A DNA stretch of 64,000 nt from Fen-183 sp036504335 (GTDB taxonomy: Bacteria > Acidobacteriota > Thermoanaerobaculia > UBA5066). The notes under the pieces were generated by a model that did not search any database, was not told the DNA's origin, and worked only from the letters and a program-made list of their open reading frames with translations. A program made the translations under genes and the position numbers. Numbering within the stretch: position 1 is the first letter of the stretch; each line of letters opens with the position of its first letter. The DNA is taken from positions 248,001-312,000 of the forward strand of contig DASXVJ010000001.1 of NCBI GenBank assembly GCA_036504335.1, read 5' to 3'. Of this stretch, positions 24,627-32,928 are shown one piece after another.

Positions 24627-25903
24627 CCGGCGTCCTCACCGTCCGGCGCCTCGCGGAGCTCGCGACGCCGGAGGGAACCGCCGCCCGAGGCGGCGCCACG
24701 CAGGGCGCGATCCGGCGCGTCACGAGCGCGGCCCTGCGTTTCGAGAGCGGGCGCATCGCGTTCGCCGGGACCGACACGGAGTTCGTGAGGCGCTACGGCG
24801 AGGCGCCGCTGCCGGGCGAGACGATCCTGGACGGGCGCGGCAAGACCGCCGTTCCCGGCTTCGTCGACGCGCACACGCACCTGCCGTGGGACGGCTTCCG
24901 GGAGGACGAGTTCAACCGGCGGCTCAAGGGCGAGACGTACGCGGGGATCGCGGCCGCGGGCGGCGGCATCGTCGCGACGGTTGCCGCGACGCGCGCGGCC
25001 TCCGTCGAGACGCTCGCGGCAAACGTGCGCGGGCGCCTCGACCGCATGCTCCGGCACGGCACGACGTTCTGCGAGGCGAAGACCGGCTACGGCCTCGACC
25101 TCGCGAACGAGAAGAAGCAGCTCGCCGCGATTCTCGCCGGCGCGAAGGGCCACGCCGTCGGCGTCGCGCCTACCGCGCTCCCCGCGCACGAACTGCCGCC
25201 CGAGCGCCGGGGCTCTTCCGCCCTCCGAAGGCGCTACGTCGATGAATGCATGGACGAGATCCTCCCCGCCCTCGCGGAAGGGGGCGCCCGCTTCGTGGAC
25301 GTCTTCTGCGAGGAGGGCGTCTTCTCGCTCGCGGAGTCGGCCGAGATCCTCGAGACGGGGCGGACCCTCGGCCTGATCCCGCGCGTCCACGCCGATGAGC
25401 TGACGCCGCTCGGCGGCGCGTCGCTCGCCGCGCGGATGAAGGCCGCATCCGCGGACCATCTCCTCTTCGCGACGGACGCAGGCATCGCCGACATGGCCGC
25501 CGCCGGCGTCGTAGCGACGCTGCTGCCCGGGACGTCCGTCTTTCTGCGCATGAACCGGTACGCGCCGGCCCGGAAGATGATCGCGGCGGGCGTGGCCGTC
25601 GCCCTCGGAACCGACTGCAACCCCGGCTCGTCCTATACGGAGTCGCTCCCGGCCGTCGCGTTCCTCGCCTCGGTCGGCATGGGCCTCACGGTGGAGGAGA
25701 CCCTCACCGCGATGACGTTGAACGCCGCCGCGTCGCTCGGCGAGGGCGCGCGCCGCGGCACGCTCGAAGAGGGCAAAGCGGGCGATGCGGTTCTTCTCGA
25801 CGGCCCGGCTCTCGAGCATCTCGTCTACCACTGGGGAGTCAGCCTCGTGACGGACGTGATCGCGGGCGGGCGCCACGTCGTCCAGCGCGGCCTGCTACGC
25901 TGA
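24623..25903 (+). CDS. hutI: Imidazolonepropionase, apparent CTG start
   Basis: 426 residues from CTG, which overlaps the divIVA stop as CTGA. The N terminus (LAELATPEGTAARGG, then FESGRIAFAG) matches the family's first strands, so the GTG at 24785 would cut about 54 conserved residues. Amidohydrolase metal ligands: DAHTHLPWDG, HADEL and GTDCNPGSSYTESL; also GTTFCEAKTGYGLD. The protein hydrolyses 4-imidazolone-5-propanoate to N-formimidoyl-glutamate, the third step of histidine degradation. Followed directly by the cyclodeaminase gene. Confidence 0.93.
   Translation: MTGVLTVRRLAELATPEGTAARGGATQGAIRRVTSAALRFESGRIAFAGTDTEFVRRYGEAPLPGETILDGRGKTAVPGFVDAHTHLPWDGFREDEFNRRLKGETYAGIAAAGGGIVATVAATRAASVETLAANVRGRLDRMLRHGTTFCEAKTGYGLDLANEKKQLAAILAGAKGHAVGVAPTALPAHELPPERRGSSALRRRYVDECMDEILPALAEGGARFVDVFCEEGVFSLAESAEILETGRTLGLIPRVHADELTPLGGASLAARMKAASADHLLFATDAGIADMAAAGVVATLLPGTSVFLRMNRYAPARKMIAAGVAVALGTDCNPGSSYTESLPAVAFLASVGMGLTVEETLTAMTLNAAASLGEGARRGTLEEGKAGDAVLLDGPALEHLVYHWGVSLVTDVIAGGRHVVQRGLLR
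25896..25901 (+). promoter_or_regulatory. -10 element TACGCT before fchA
   Basis: TACGCT ends 6 nt before ATG 25908, the same leaderless spacing as divIVA. It overlaps the end of hutI, so the downstream gene may have its own promoter as well as read-through. Confidence 0.4.
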
Positions 25904-25907
25904 CCGC

Positions 25908-26546
25908 ATGAATCGCCTCGCCTCCCTTTCCGTCGAGGGTTTCGCCGCCGCCCTCGCGTCCGACGCACCCGCTCCGGGCGGCGGATCGGCGGCAGCCGCG
26001 GGAGGGGCGAACGGCGCCGCGCTCCTCGCGATGGTCGTCCGCCTGACGCTCGGCAAGGAGAAATACAAGTCCGCCTGGGAAGACCTCTCTCCGCTCGTCG
26101 ACCGGCTGGACGACGCGCGCGCGAAGCTCGTCGAGCTCATCGACGAGGACACAAAGGCGTTCGACGCCGTTCTCGCCGCCCGCCGCCTCCCCAAGGAAAC
26201 GGATGCCGACAAAGCCGCGCGCCAGAAGGCGATCGACGCGGCGAACGTCCTCGCGACGGCCGTGCCCATGCAGACGGCGTTCTTCGCCCACGAGGCCCTC
26301 AAGAACGCGCCGGCGATCCTCGAGAAGGGAAACCCGAACGCGGCGTCCGACGCGTGGGCCGGCGCGCTCGCCGCGTGGGCGGCTGTCTTCGCGGCGCTCG
26401 CGAACGTGCGGATCAATCTGCCCGGCGTCGCCGACCCCGATCTCCTGCGCGGCTTCCGCGAGGACGCCGACCTGATGGAGAAGACGGCGGGCGAGGCGCT
26501 CGAGAAAACGCGCGCGATCGCCCGCTCCCGCGGTCTCGCCGCGTGA
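25908..26546 (+). CDS. fchA: Formimidoyltetrahydrofolate cyclodeaminase
   Basis: 212 residues, all-helical FTCD C-terminal domain: the APGGGSAAAAGGANGAALLAMV folate-binding loop near residue 22, EKYKS, EDTKAFDAVLAARRLPKET, and GNPNAASDAWAGALAAWAAV. It converts 5-formimidoyl-THF to 5,10-methenyl-THF and ammonia. Next to hutI this fits the formiminoglutamate route of histidine degradation; the formiminotransferase, hutH and hutU are not in the window. Confidence 0.92.
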   Translation: MNRLASLSVEGFAAALASDAPAPGGGSAAAAGGANGAALLAMVVRLTLGKEKYKSAWEDLSPLVDRLDDARAKLVELIDEDTKAFDAVLAARRLPKETDADKAARQKAIDAANVLATAVPMQTAFFAHEALKNAPAILEKGNPNAASDAWAGALAAWAAVFAALANVRINLPGVADPDLLRGFREDADLMEKTAGEALEKTRAIARSRGLAA

Positions 26547-27595
26547 CGCCGCGGTCCGCGCGCGCGGCGGCGGCTGCCCTCGCGCTCCTCGCCCTCCTGC
26601 GCCCGGCCGGTGCGGCCGTGCTCGGCTTCGACCGTCCCGCGGAGGCGTTCGCGCCGTCGCCCGGCTTCCGCCTCGACGCCGCGCCCGGGCAGGCTCTCCC
26701 GGCCTCGCCGGCGCAGGCCGCCGCGGCCGAGGCCGCCCCGCGCCCCGTTCCGGAGTTCTGGGACGCGAAGACGACGGCGATCACGGCCGGCGTCCTCATC
26801 GGCGCCCCCGTCGTCGGCTACTTCAGGTGGTGGCGGGCGGACAGCCACTCGTCGTTCGCTTTCGCCAGCGAGCGCTGGTTCCAGTACGACACGTACGCGG
26901 GAGGCGCGGACAAGGCCTCGCACATCTTCCTCGGCTACTTCGGGACGCAGATCCTCCAGGGCGCGTACCGCTCCGCCGGCAAGACGCCCGTCGAGTCCCG
27001 CGCGCTCGCGCTCGGCGTCGTCGCGCTGACGGGCGCCCTCATCGAGGTCGGCGACGGGTACTCGCAGTACGGCTTCGCGTGGGAAGACATCGCCGCGAAC
27101 ACGATCGGCTCCCTCGTCGCGACGGGCATCGACGCGTGGGGCCTTCAGGACACGGTCGGGCTGCGGTTCGGTTACGTGAAGGCTCTCATCCCGGACGAGT
27201 GCTGCCGGTACGGCGGCTACGGCGACGACTATTCGAAGGAGATCTACTCCGCAGACCTGAAGCTCGCGGGCTTCCTGCCGCGCGTCGGGCTCAAACCGGG
27301 GCCCGCGCGGTTCTTCCTCCTGTCCGCCACGTACGGCAGCAAAGGCTACCGGTACTCCGACGAGCCGCTCCGGCAGCGCAACCTCGGGATCGAGATCGGG
27401 CTCAACCTGCGCGAAATCCTCCTCGCCGTCGGCGTGCCCGAAAAGCCGCTGTGGGGAAAGGTGCTGCTCACGATCGCGACCTATTTCCGGTTTCCGTACA
27501 CGTCGTTCGGGTGGCACTACGACTTGAACCACGGCACGTGGAGCGGCCCGGACACCGGCGACAAGTTCGACCCCGGCTCGATCATCTACGACTGA
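26543..27595 (+). CDS. Exported DUF2279 protein
   Basis: 350 residues with a signal sequence (AAAAALALLALLRPAGAA). The DUF2279 core is clear: TYAGGADKASHIFLGYFG, ALTGALIEVGDGYSQYGFAWEDIAANTIGSLV. The C-terminal half is a predicted outer-membrane-facing beta-rich part (TSFGWHYDLNHGTWSG). Family function is unknown; members are predicted periplasmic or outer-membrane associated. The GTG start overlaps the cyclodeaminase stop (GTGA), though the functions look unrelated. Confidence 0.78.
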   Translation: MTPRSARAAAAALALLALLRPAGAAVLGFDRPAEAFAPSPGFRLDAAPGQALPASPAQAAAAEAAPRPVPEFWDAKTTAITAGVLIGAPVVGYFRWWRADSHSSFAFASERWFQYDTYAGGADKASHIFLGYFGTQILQGAYRSAGKTPVESRALALGVVALTGALIEVGDGYSQYGFAWEDIAANTIGSLVATGIDAWGLQDTVGLRFGYVKALIPDECCRYGGYGDDYSKEIYSADLKLAGFLPRVGLKPGPARFFLLSATYGSKGYRYSDEPLRQRNLGIEIGLNLREILLAVGVPEKPLWGKVLLTIATYFRFPYTSFGWHYDLNHGTWSGPDTGDKFDPGSIIYD

Positions 27596-27613
27596 GCGTC
27601 AGGACGCCGGGCG

Positions 27614-28729
27614 TCAGGGGGAGCGCCGCTCCTCCAGCCAGTCCGCGAAGCGGTCGCGCGACCACGTGTTCACGACGCGGCCGGCGGGGACGCCGGCGAG
27701 GCGCGCGACGGCGAGGCCGTAGTCGAGGAACGACAGGTGCGCGGCGGCGTGTGCGTCGCTCGAGATCGAGAAGAGACAGCCCGAAGTCTCCGCGATCCTC
27801 GCGAGCGCGGGCGGCAGGTCGAGGCGTTCCGGGCAGCCGTTCAGCTCGATGGCGACTCCCCGCGCCGCGGCGGCGGCGAAGACGCGCGGCCAGTCGGCGC
27901 GCACGCCGCTGCGCATGTCGTAGAGGCGGCCCTTCGGGTGGCCGAGCACGGCGACGCCGGGCGTCTCGACCGCACGCACGAGCCGGGCCGTCTGGTCGCG
28001 CGTGCCTCGCAGCTCCGTGTGGACGGACGCCACGACCGCGTCGAGCTCCGGCACGCCCGCCGGCGTCACGTCGAGGGAGCCGTCCTCGGCGATGTTCGCC
28101 TCGGCCCCGACGAACATCGCGAACGTCCCGGTGCGCGCGTTCAGCGCGTCCACCTCGCGCCGCTGCGCGCGGAAGTCGGCCGGGAAGAGGCCGCCCGCGA
28201 CCGCGCAGTCGCGCGCGTGGTCCGTCAGGAGCGCGTAGGCGTCGCCGCGCGCCTCGAGGGCGCGGTGGAGCGCCGCGAGAGGCATCCTCCCGTCCGAGCG
28301 GTCCGTGTGGAGGTGCGCGTCGCCGCGCAGGTCCGCGTGCGAGATTCCTTCCGGCGCCGACAGGATGCGGTCCACGTCCGCGCGCGACAGGAAATCTGCT
28401 TTCCGATGCGCGGCGGGATCGGCTCGGTCCAGCATCGCGGCGAGCGCATCGCCCACGTTCTCGTCCGAGCCGCAGGCGAGAAAAGAGGCGATCGCGTCGG
28501 CCGCGCGGGGCGACACGCCGGGCAGCGAGGCCACGGCGACGCGGCGGCCGAAGAGGTCGGCGTCAAGCTGGCGGAGGGTCCGGGCGGCTGCGCGGTACTC
28601 GGCGGCGCGGCGGCTCAGGGGGTCCTCGGCGGCGGCCAGAGCCAGGAGCGCGGACGCGACCCGCCCGTTCGTCACCGGAGGCGCCGAGGGAAGGGACGAA
28701 CCGGGCCGGGGTGACGGGACAGCCGACAT
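27614..28729 (-). CDS. PolX-like HhH-PHP protein without polymerase core
   Basis: 371 residues. N-terminal 110 residues resemble the helix-hairpin-helix 8-kDa domain of PolX (RRAAEYRAAARTLRQL, VASLPGVSPRAADAIASFL). The fingers and palm nucleotidyltransferase are absent, and the chain goes straight into a complete PHP domain with metal ligands: GDAHLHTDRSDG, LLTDHARD, GAEANI, SVHTEL, GHPKG and SSDAHAA. In PolX, PHP is the Mn-dependent 3'-5' exonuclease/phosphatase. This is then a stand-alone PHP nuclease or phosphoesterase with a DNA-binding module. ATG chosen with GAGG upstream; TAGAAT lies 14 nt upstream. Confidence 0.82.
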   Translation of the reverse strand: MSAVPSPRPGSSLPSAPPVTNGRVASALLALAAAEDPLSRRAAEYRAAARTLRQLDADLFGRRVAVASLPGVSPRAADAIASFLACGSDENVGDALAAMLDRADPAAHRKADFLSRADVDRILSAPEGISHADLRGDAHLHTDRSDGRMPLAALHRALEARGDAYALLTDHARDCAVAGGLFPADFRAQRREVDALNARTGTFAMFVGAEANIAEDGSLDVTPAGVPELDAVVASVHTELRGTRDQTARLVRAVETPGVAVLGHPKGRLYDMRSGVRADWPRVFAAAAARGVAIELNGCPERLDLPPALARIAETSGCLFSISSDAHAAAHLSFLDYGLAVARLAGVPAGRVVNTWSRDRFADWLEERRSP

Positions 28730-28746
28730 CGCGCCTCGTCCCGATT

Positions 28747-30081
28747 CTACGTGCCGGCCTCCGGTCGGGATGCCAGTTTCGAAAGCGCGAACGCCGACGC
28801 GCCGGCCACGGCGAGAAACAGCGGCAGGCGCGCGGCGGCTCGCCCCGCCTCGACGGAGTGCAGGAGAGCCGCGTAGCGCGGCTCGAAGACCGAGCGCTTG
28901 TACGCGACGGCGCCGGAGCCGAACGTCGCCTTCTCCCAGTCCTTCCAGGAGCCGAGGTCCTCCGCGGCGTTCACGGCGAACCCGAGGACGAACGGGAGGG
29001 CGAACGCGGTCTGGCGGATCCGGCTCCAGCCCGGAAAAGACGCGACGAGGAACGGGATCGCAAGGTGCAGCACGGGCACGAGCGGCAGGAGGAAGCGCGG
29101 ACCCCAGCACCAGCCTCCTTCGAAGGAGTCCCAGGACGCATAAAGAACCAGATAGCCGGCGAAGGCGCAGGCGTAGAACGTCGCGATGGACGCGAGCGCT
29201 CCGAGGCGCCCGCGCCGGAGGAGGAAGGGAAGCGCGAGGAGCGCAAGGACGGTGGGCGGCGAGTAGAGGACGATCCCGCGCCCGATCGAGACGAAGAGAC
29301 CGGAAAGCCCGACCGCGAGCGGCGTCCCGAAGCCCTCGCCGTCGTAGCCGACGCGCAGGGCGTCCCCGTAGCGCGCGTGATTCCAGAGCAGCCACGCTCC
29401 GAGAGCCGCGAGGAGCGAGGAAGTCCCTGCGAAAAGGACGCGAAGGGCCGCGCGCACGTTCGTCCGGCGGCGCGCGAGCTCGGCGCCGAAGGCGATCTGG
29501 GCGACCGCGAGCGGTGCGAAAGGCGCCCCGTTCAGGACGAGGAGCGCGGAGGCCGCCGCGAGGCGCCGGGCCGCGCTCGCGGACCCGCCGCTCGCGTCGA
29601 GAAGCGCGGAGGCGGCCAGAAGGACGAGAAGCGCGTTGAGCGGCTCGGTGAAGAGGAGGCGCGTGTACGGGAGCAGGAGCGTCGTGAAGAGCAGCGTGAA
29701 GACGCCGAAAAGAGCCGTTCGCTCGCCCGCGCCGGCGCGGAGCGCGGCGCGCCGGAAAACGACGCAGAGCAGCGTCACGAGAAGCGGAGTGAAGAGGAAG
29801 GCCGTCACGCGGTAGCCGACCTGCCGCGGGTCGGCGCCCGCGAGGGCGCCGAGCGCCTTGCCGAGCAGGTACGTCGGGACCATGAGGACGCTCTGCAGGG
29901 GGCCGTACTTGATCGGCCCGAACTCCGGCGTCACGGCCGACCCGCGCTCGACGAGCGAGCGCGTCACGGCGAAGCGCTGGATCGCGTCGACGGTGCCCCA
30001 CGTGTGCTGGCCGAGGAGGGAGAGGGTCGCGAAGACGACGGCGGCGAGCGCGGCGTCGCGGCCGTTCCATTTATCGCTCAC
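28747..30081 (-). CDS. Polytopic GT-C-like membrane protein
   Basis: 444 residues with about ten transmembrane helices. The first external loop reads TVDAIQRFAVTRSLVERGSAVTPEFGPIKYGPLQSVL, and a later loop WDSFEGGWCWGPRFLLPLVP; the W-G-P-R-F-L-L-P motif is common in bacterial GT-C glycosyltransferase-like proteins. Donor and acceptor cannot be told. GTG at 30081 chosen because the longer frame would be antisense to polA. Divergent from polA with 43 bp between the starts. Confidence 0.75.
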   Translation of the reverse strand: MSDKWNGRDAALAAVVFATLSLLGQHTWGTVDAIQRFAVTRSLVERGSAVTPEFGPIKYGPLQSVLMVPTYLLGKALGALAGADPRQVGYRVTAFLFTPLLVTLLCVVFRRAALRAGAGERTALFGVFTLLFTTLLLPYTRLLFTEPLNALLVLLAASALLDASGGSASAARRLAAASALLVLNGAPFAPLAVAQIAFGAELARRRTNVRAALRVLFAGTSSLLAALGAWLLWNHARYGDALRVGYDGEGFGTPLAVGLSGLFVSIGRGIVLYSPPTVLALLALPFLLRRGRLGALASIATFYACAFAGYLVLYASWDSFEGGWCWGPRFLLPLVPVLHLAIPFLVASFPGWSRIRQTAFALPFVLGFAVNAAEDLGSWKDWEKATFGSGAVAYKRSVFEPRYAALLHSVEAGRAAARLPLFLAVAGASAFALSKLASRPEAGT

Positions 30082-30111
30082 GTGGTCCGCGATTCTGGCA
30101 CGCGCCGCGGA

Positions 30112-30117
30112 TACACT
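30112..30117 (+). promoter_or_regulatory. -10 element TACACT before polA
   Basis: TACACT ends 7 nt before ATG 30125 with no ribosome-binding site in between, predicting a leaderless polA mRNA. Confidence 0.5.
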
Positions 30118-30124
30118 CGCCGCG

Positions 30125-32902
30125 ATGGCGACCTCCGAACGGCCCACGCTCGCGCTGATCGACGCGTCCAATTACCTCTACCGCGCGTTCTACGCGATCC
30201 GCGGCCTCACGGGCCCCGGCGGCCGGCCCACGAACGCGGTCTACGGCTTCCTCAACATGTGGAGGAAATACGTCGCGGACCGCAAGCCCGCCGCGGTTGC
30301 CGTCTGCTTCGACCGGTACGAGAAGACGTTCCGCGAGGAGCTGGACGCCGCGTACAAGGCACAGCGGCAGGCGATGCCGGACGACCTCGTCCCGCAGATC
30401 GAGGACGCCAAGCGCCTCTGCCGCCTGCTGGGCCTGGCGGTGCTCGAGGAGGCGGGATTCGAGGCCGACGACCTCATCGGCTCGATCGCCGTCGTCGCGC
30501 GGGAGGCCGGCTTCCGCGCCGAGATCTGCTCGGCCGACAAGGACCTCTTCCAGCTCGTGAAGGACCCGGACGTCGCCGTCTTTCACCCCGCGAAGGACGT
30601 CCTCCTCGACGAGGCGGGCGTCCTGGATTTCTTCGGCGTCAAGCCCTCGCAGGTCATCGACGTCCTCGCGCTCATGGGCGACTCGTCGGACAACATCCCT
30701 GGCATCCGGGGAATCGGTGAGAAGACGGCCAAGGAGCTCATCACGACGTTCGGGTCGCTCGACGCGGTCTACGCGCGGCTCGAGGAAGTCAAGGGCAAGA
30801 GGAAGGAGCTCCTCGCCGCCGGGCGCGACGAGGCCTATCGCTCCCAGACGCTCGCGACGGTGCGCTGCGACCGGCCGCTCCCGGCGCGGCCGGAGACGCT
30901 CCTCGAGCACTTCCGCATCCGCCCGGTCGAGGGGCAGGCCGCAAAGGAGCTCGCGGCCTTCTACGACGAGATGGGGTTCGGGCGCTTCAAGAAGGAGCTC
31001 CTCGAATCCGCATCGGCGACGAAGGGCGGGGCAACGAAGGGCGGCGCCGCGACGGCGACCGCGTCCCTCGAGCCCGCGACTCTCTTTCTATTCGAAGAGT
31101 CTTCCTCTTCCTCTTCGAATCTCCCTCGGGAGAGCGTGCGCTGGATCGCGGACGCCGCCGGCCTCGACGCCCTCGTCGCGGCGGCCGCGAAGGCGGGCCG
31201 CGCGTCCGTCCACGTCGAGTGCGGCCCCGGCGCGCCGTGGCCTGCGCCGCCGCTCGCGGCGGCCGTGGCGGTGCCCGGCGGCGACACGGCGGCATTCGCG
31301 TTGGACGCGGCCGGCGCGAAGGCGCTCGCGGCGCTCTTCGCGAAGGTCCCCGTCGTCGCGCACGACGCCAAGCGCCTGTTTCTCGCGGCCGACGCGCTCG
31401 GGATCGCGCCGCCGGCGCGCTTTCTCGACGCGATGCTCGCGAGCTACGTCGTGGCGCCCGGACTCCACGCGCACGATCTCGCGGGGGACGCCCGCGGCGT
31501 CCTGAATCTCCCGCCGGAGTCCGTGCCTCCGCTCAAGGAGCTCACGGACGGGGAGCCCACGTCGGCCGCGACGTTCGCGTCCGAGGAAGGCCGCCGCTGG
31601 CTGGAGCCGCGCGTGCTCCTCCCGCTCGCCCTCGCGGACGCCCTCGCCCCCCGCCTCTCGGAAGGCTCGCCGCTCTCGCGGGTGCTGGAGGAGATCGAGC
31701 TCCCGCTCGTGCCCGTCCTCGCGCGCATGGAGAAGGCGGGCGTCGCCGTGGACCGCGGCGTCCTCGCGGGCCTCTCGAAGGAGTTCGACGGCCGGCTCGC
31801 CGCGCTCGAGGCGAAGATCCACGAGGCGGCGGGCGAGCCGTTCAACATCGGATCGCCCCTTCAGCTCGGCAAGGTGCTGTTCGAGAAGCTCGGCTACCCG
31901 GCGGTCAAGAAAACGGCGAAGACGAAGTCGTACGCGACGGGCTCGGAGGTCCTCGAGGAGCTCGCGGCCCTCTCGAGCGGGCCCGTCCCGTCCCTCGTCC
32001 TCGAGTGGCGCGAGATCTCGAAGCTCAAGGGCACGTACGTCGACGCGCTGCCCGCGTGCATCGCCGCGGACGGGCGCATCCACACGCGCTACGACCAGGC
32101 CGTCGCGGCGACGGGGCGGCTCTCCTCGAACGCGCCGAACCTCCAGAACATCCCGATCCGCACGGAGGCGGGCCGCGCGATCCGGCGCGCCTTCGTCGCG
32201 GCGGAGGGAATGAAGCTCGTCGCGGCGGACTACTCGCAGATCGAGCTCCGGATCCTCGCGCACCTTTCCGGCGACGAGGCGCTGATCGACGTCTTCCGGC
32301 GGGGAGAGGACATTCACCGCGCGACGGCGGCGAAGATCTTCGGCGTCGAACCAGGCGCCGTGACGGCGGATCAGAGGCGGAGCGCCAAGACGATCAACTT
32401 CGGCGTCCTCTACGGCATGGGGCCGTTCGCTCTCGCGGCCCAGCTCGGCGTCCCGCGTGCGGAGGCGAAGGAATTCATCGCGGCCTACTTCGACCGCTTC
32501 CCGAAGATCCGGGCCTGCCTCGACGCGATCCTCGAGAAGGCGCGCGCGACGGGCGGCACCGAGACGATCCTCGGGCGGGTCCGCCCGATTCCGGGCCTCC
32601 ACGACCGCAACCACAACGTCCGCGCGAACGCCGAGCGCATGGCGATGAACGCGCCGTTCCAGGGCTCGGCCGCGGACCTCGTCAAGAAGGCGATGCTCGC
32701 CCTCGACGGCGCGCTGGCGGCCGAGCTCCCGGGCGTCCGCCTGCTCCTGCAGGTCCACGACGAGCTCGTCCTCGAGGCGCCGGCGGCCCTTGCGGAGAAA
32801 GCCGCAGCGCTCGCGCGGCGCACGATGGAGGGCGCCGCGAGCCTGAGCGTTCCTCTCACGGTGGACGTCGGGATCGGCCTGAACTGGGCCGAGGCGAAGT
32901 GA
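30125..32902 (+). CDS. polA: DNA polymerase I, proofreading site degenerate
   Basis: 925 residues. 5' nuclease domain about 1-290 (DASNYLYRAFYAI, EADDLIGSIA, ADKDLFQLV, GDSSDNIPGI). Linker 300-340 with a Ser/Glu-rich patch encoded by a palindromic stretch. Exonuclease-like domain about 345-520, in which exo I reads VHVECG (catalytic Asp replaced by His), exo II AHDAKRLF (Asp gone) and exo III ASEEGRRW, so proofreading should be lost as in Taq polymerase. Polymerase motifs intact: A DYSQIELRILAHL (about 703), B RRSAKTINFGVLYGMG (about 750), C LQVHDELV (about 876). Fills gaps and replaces Okazaki primers. Apparently leaderless. Confidence 0.96.
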   Translation: MATSERPTLALIDASNYLYRAFYAIRGLTGPGGRPTNAVYGFLNMWRKYVADRKPAAVAVCFDRYEKTFREELDAAYKAQRQAMPDDLVPQIEDAKRLCRLLGLAVLEEAGFEADDLIGSIAVVAREAGFRAEICSADKDLFQLVKDPDVAVFHPAKDVLLDEAGVLDFFGVKPSQVIDVLALMGDSSDNIPGIRGIGEKTAKELITTFGSLDAVYARLEEVKGKRKELLAAGRDEAYRSQTLATVRCDRPLPARPETLLEHFRIRPVEGQAAKELAAFYDEMGFGRFKKELLESASATKGGATKGGAATATASLEPATLFLFEESSSSSSNLPRESVRWIADAAGLDALVAAAAKAGRASVHVECGPGAPWPAPPLAAAVAVPGGDTAAFALDAAGAKALAALFAKVPVVAHDAKRLFLAADALGIAPPARFLDAMLASYVVAPGLHAHDLAGDARGVLNLPPESVPPLKELTDGEPTSAATFASEEGRRWLEPRVLLPLALADALAPRLSEGSPLSRVLEEIELPLVPVLARMEKAGVAVDRGVLAGLSKEFDGRLAALEAKIHEAAGEPFNIGSPLQLGKVLFEKLGYPAVKKTAKTKSYATGSEVLEELAALSSGPVPSLVLEWREISKLKGTYVDALPACIAADGRIHTRYDQAVAATGRLSSNAPNLQNIPIRTEAGRAIRRAFVAAEGMKLVAADYSQIELRILAHLSGDEALIDVFRRGEDIHRATAAKIFGVEPGAVTADQRRSAKTINFGVLYGMGPFALAAQLGVPRAEAKEFIAAYFDRFPKIRACLDAILEKARATGGTETILGRVRPIPGLHDRNHNVRANAERMAMNAPFQGSAADLVKKAMLALDGALAAELPGVRLLLQVHDELVLEAPAALAEKAAALARRTMEGAASLSVPLTVDVGIGLNWAEAK
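31091..31119. repeat. Inverted repeat within the polA linker
   Basis: TTCGAAGAG and CTCTTCGAA, 11 bp apart, form a perfect 9-bp palindrome in an AT-richer, pyrimidine-rich stretch encoding FEESSSSSSN. The polA frame stays open through it. Confidence 0.6.
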
Positions 32903-32916
32903 GGGGGCGGAGGCCC

Positions 32917-32922
32917 TAGAAT
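32917..32922 (+). promoter_or_regulatory. -10 element TAGAAT before the TonB-C-like gene
   Basis: TAGAAT ends 6 nt before ATG 32929; no ribosome-binding site. Same leaderless arrangement as divIVA. Confidence 0.5.
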
Positions 32923-32928
32923 CGCCCC

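Noticed and set aside
26827..30720. A 1297-codon plus-strand open frame
   Set aside because: Arg/Ala/Gly-rich shadow across several real genes on both strands. High GC makes stop codons rare, so length alone means nothing here.
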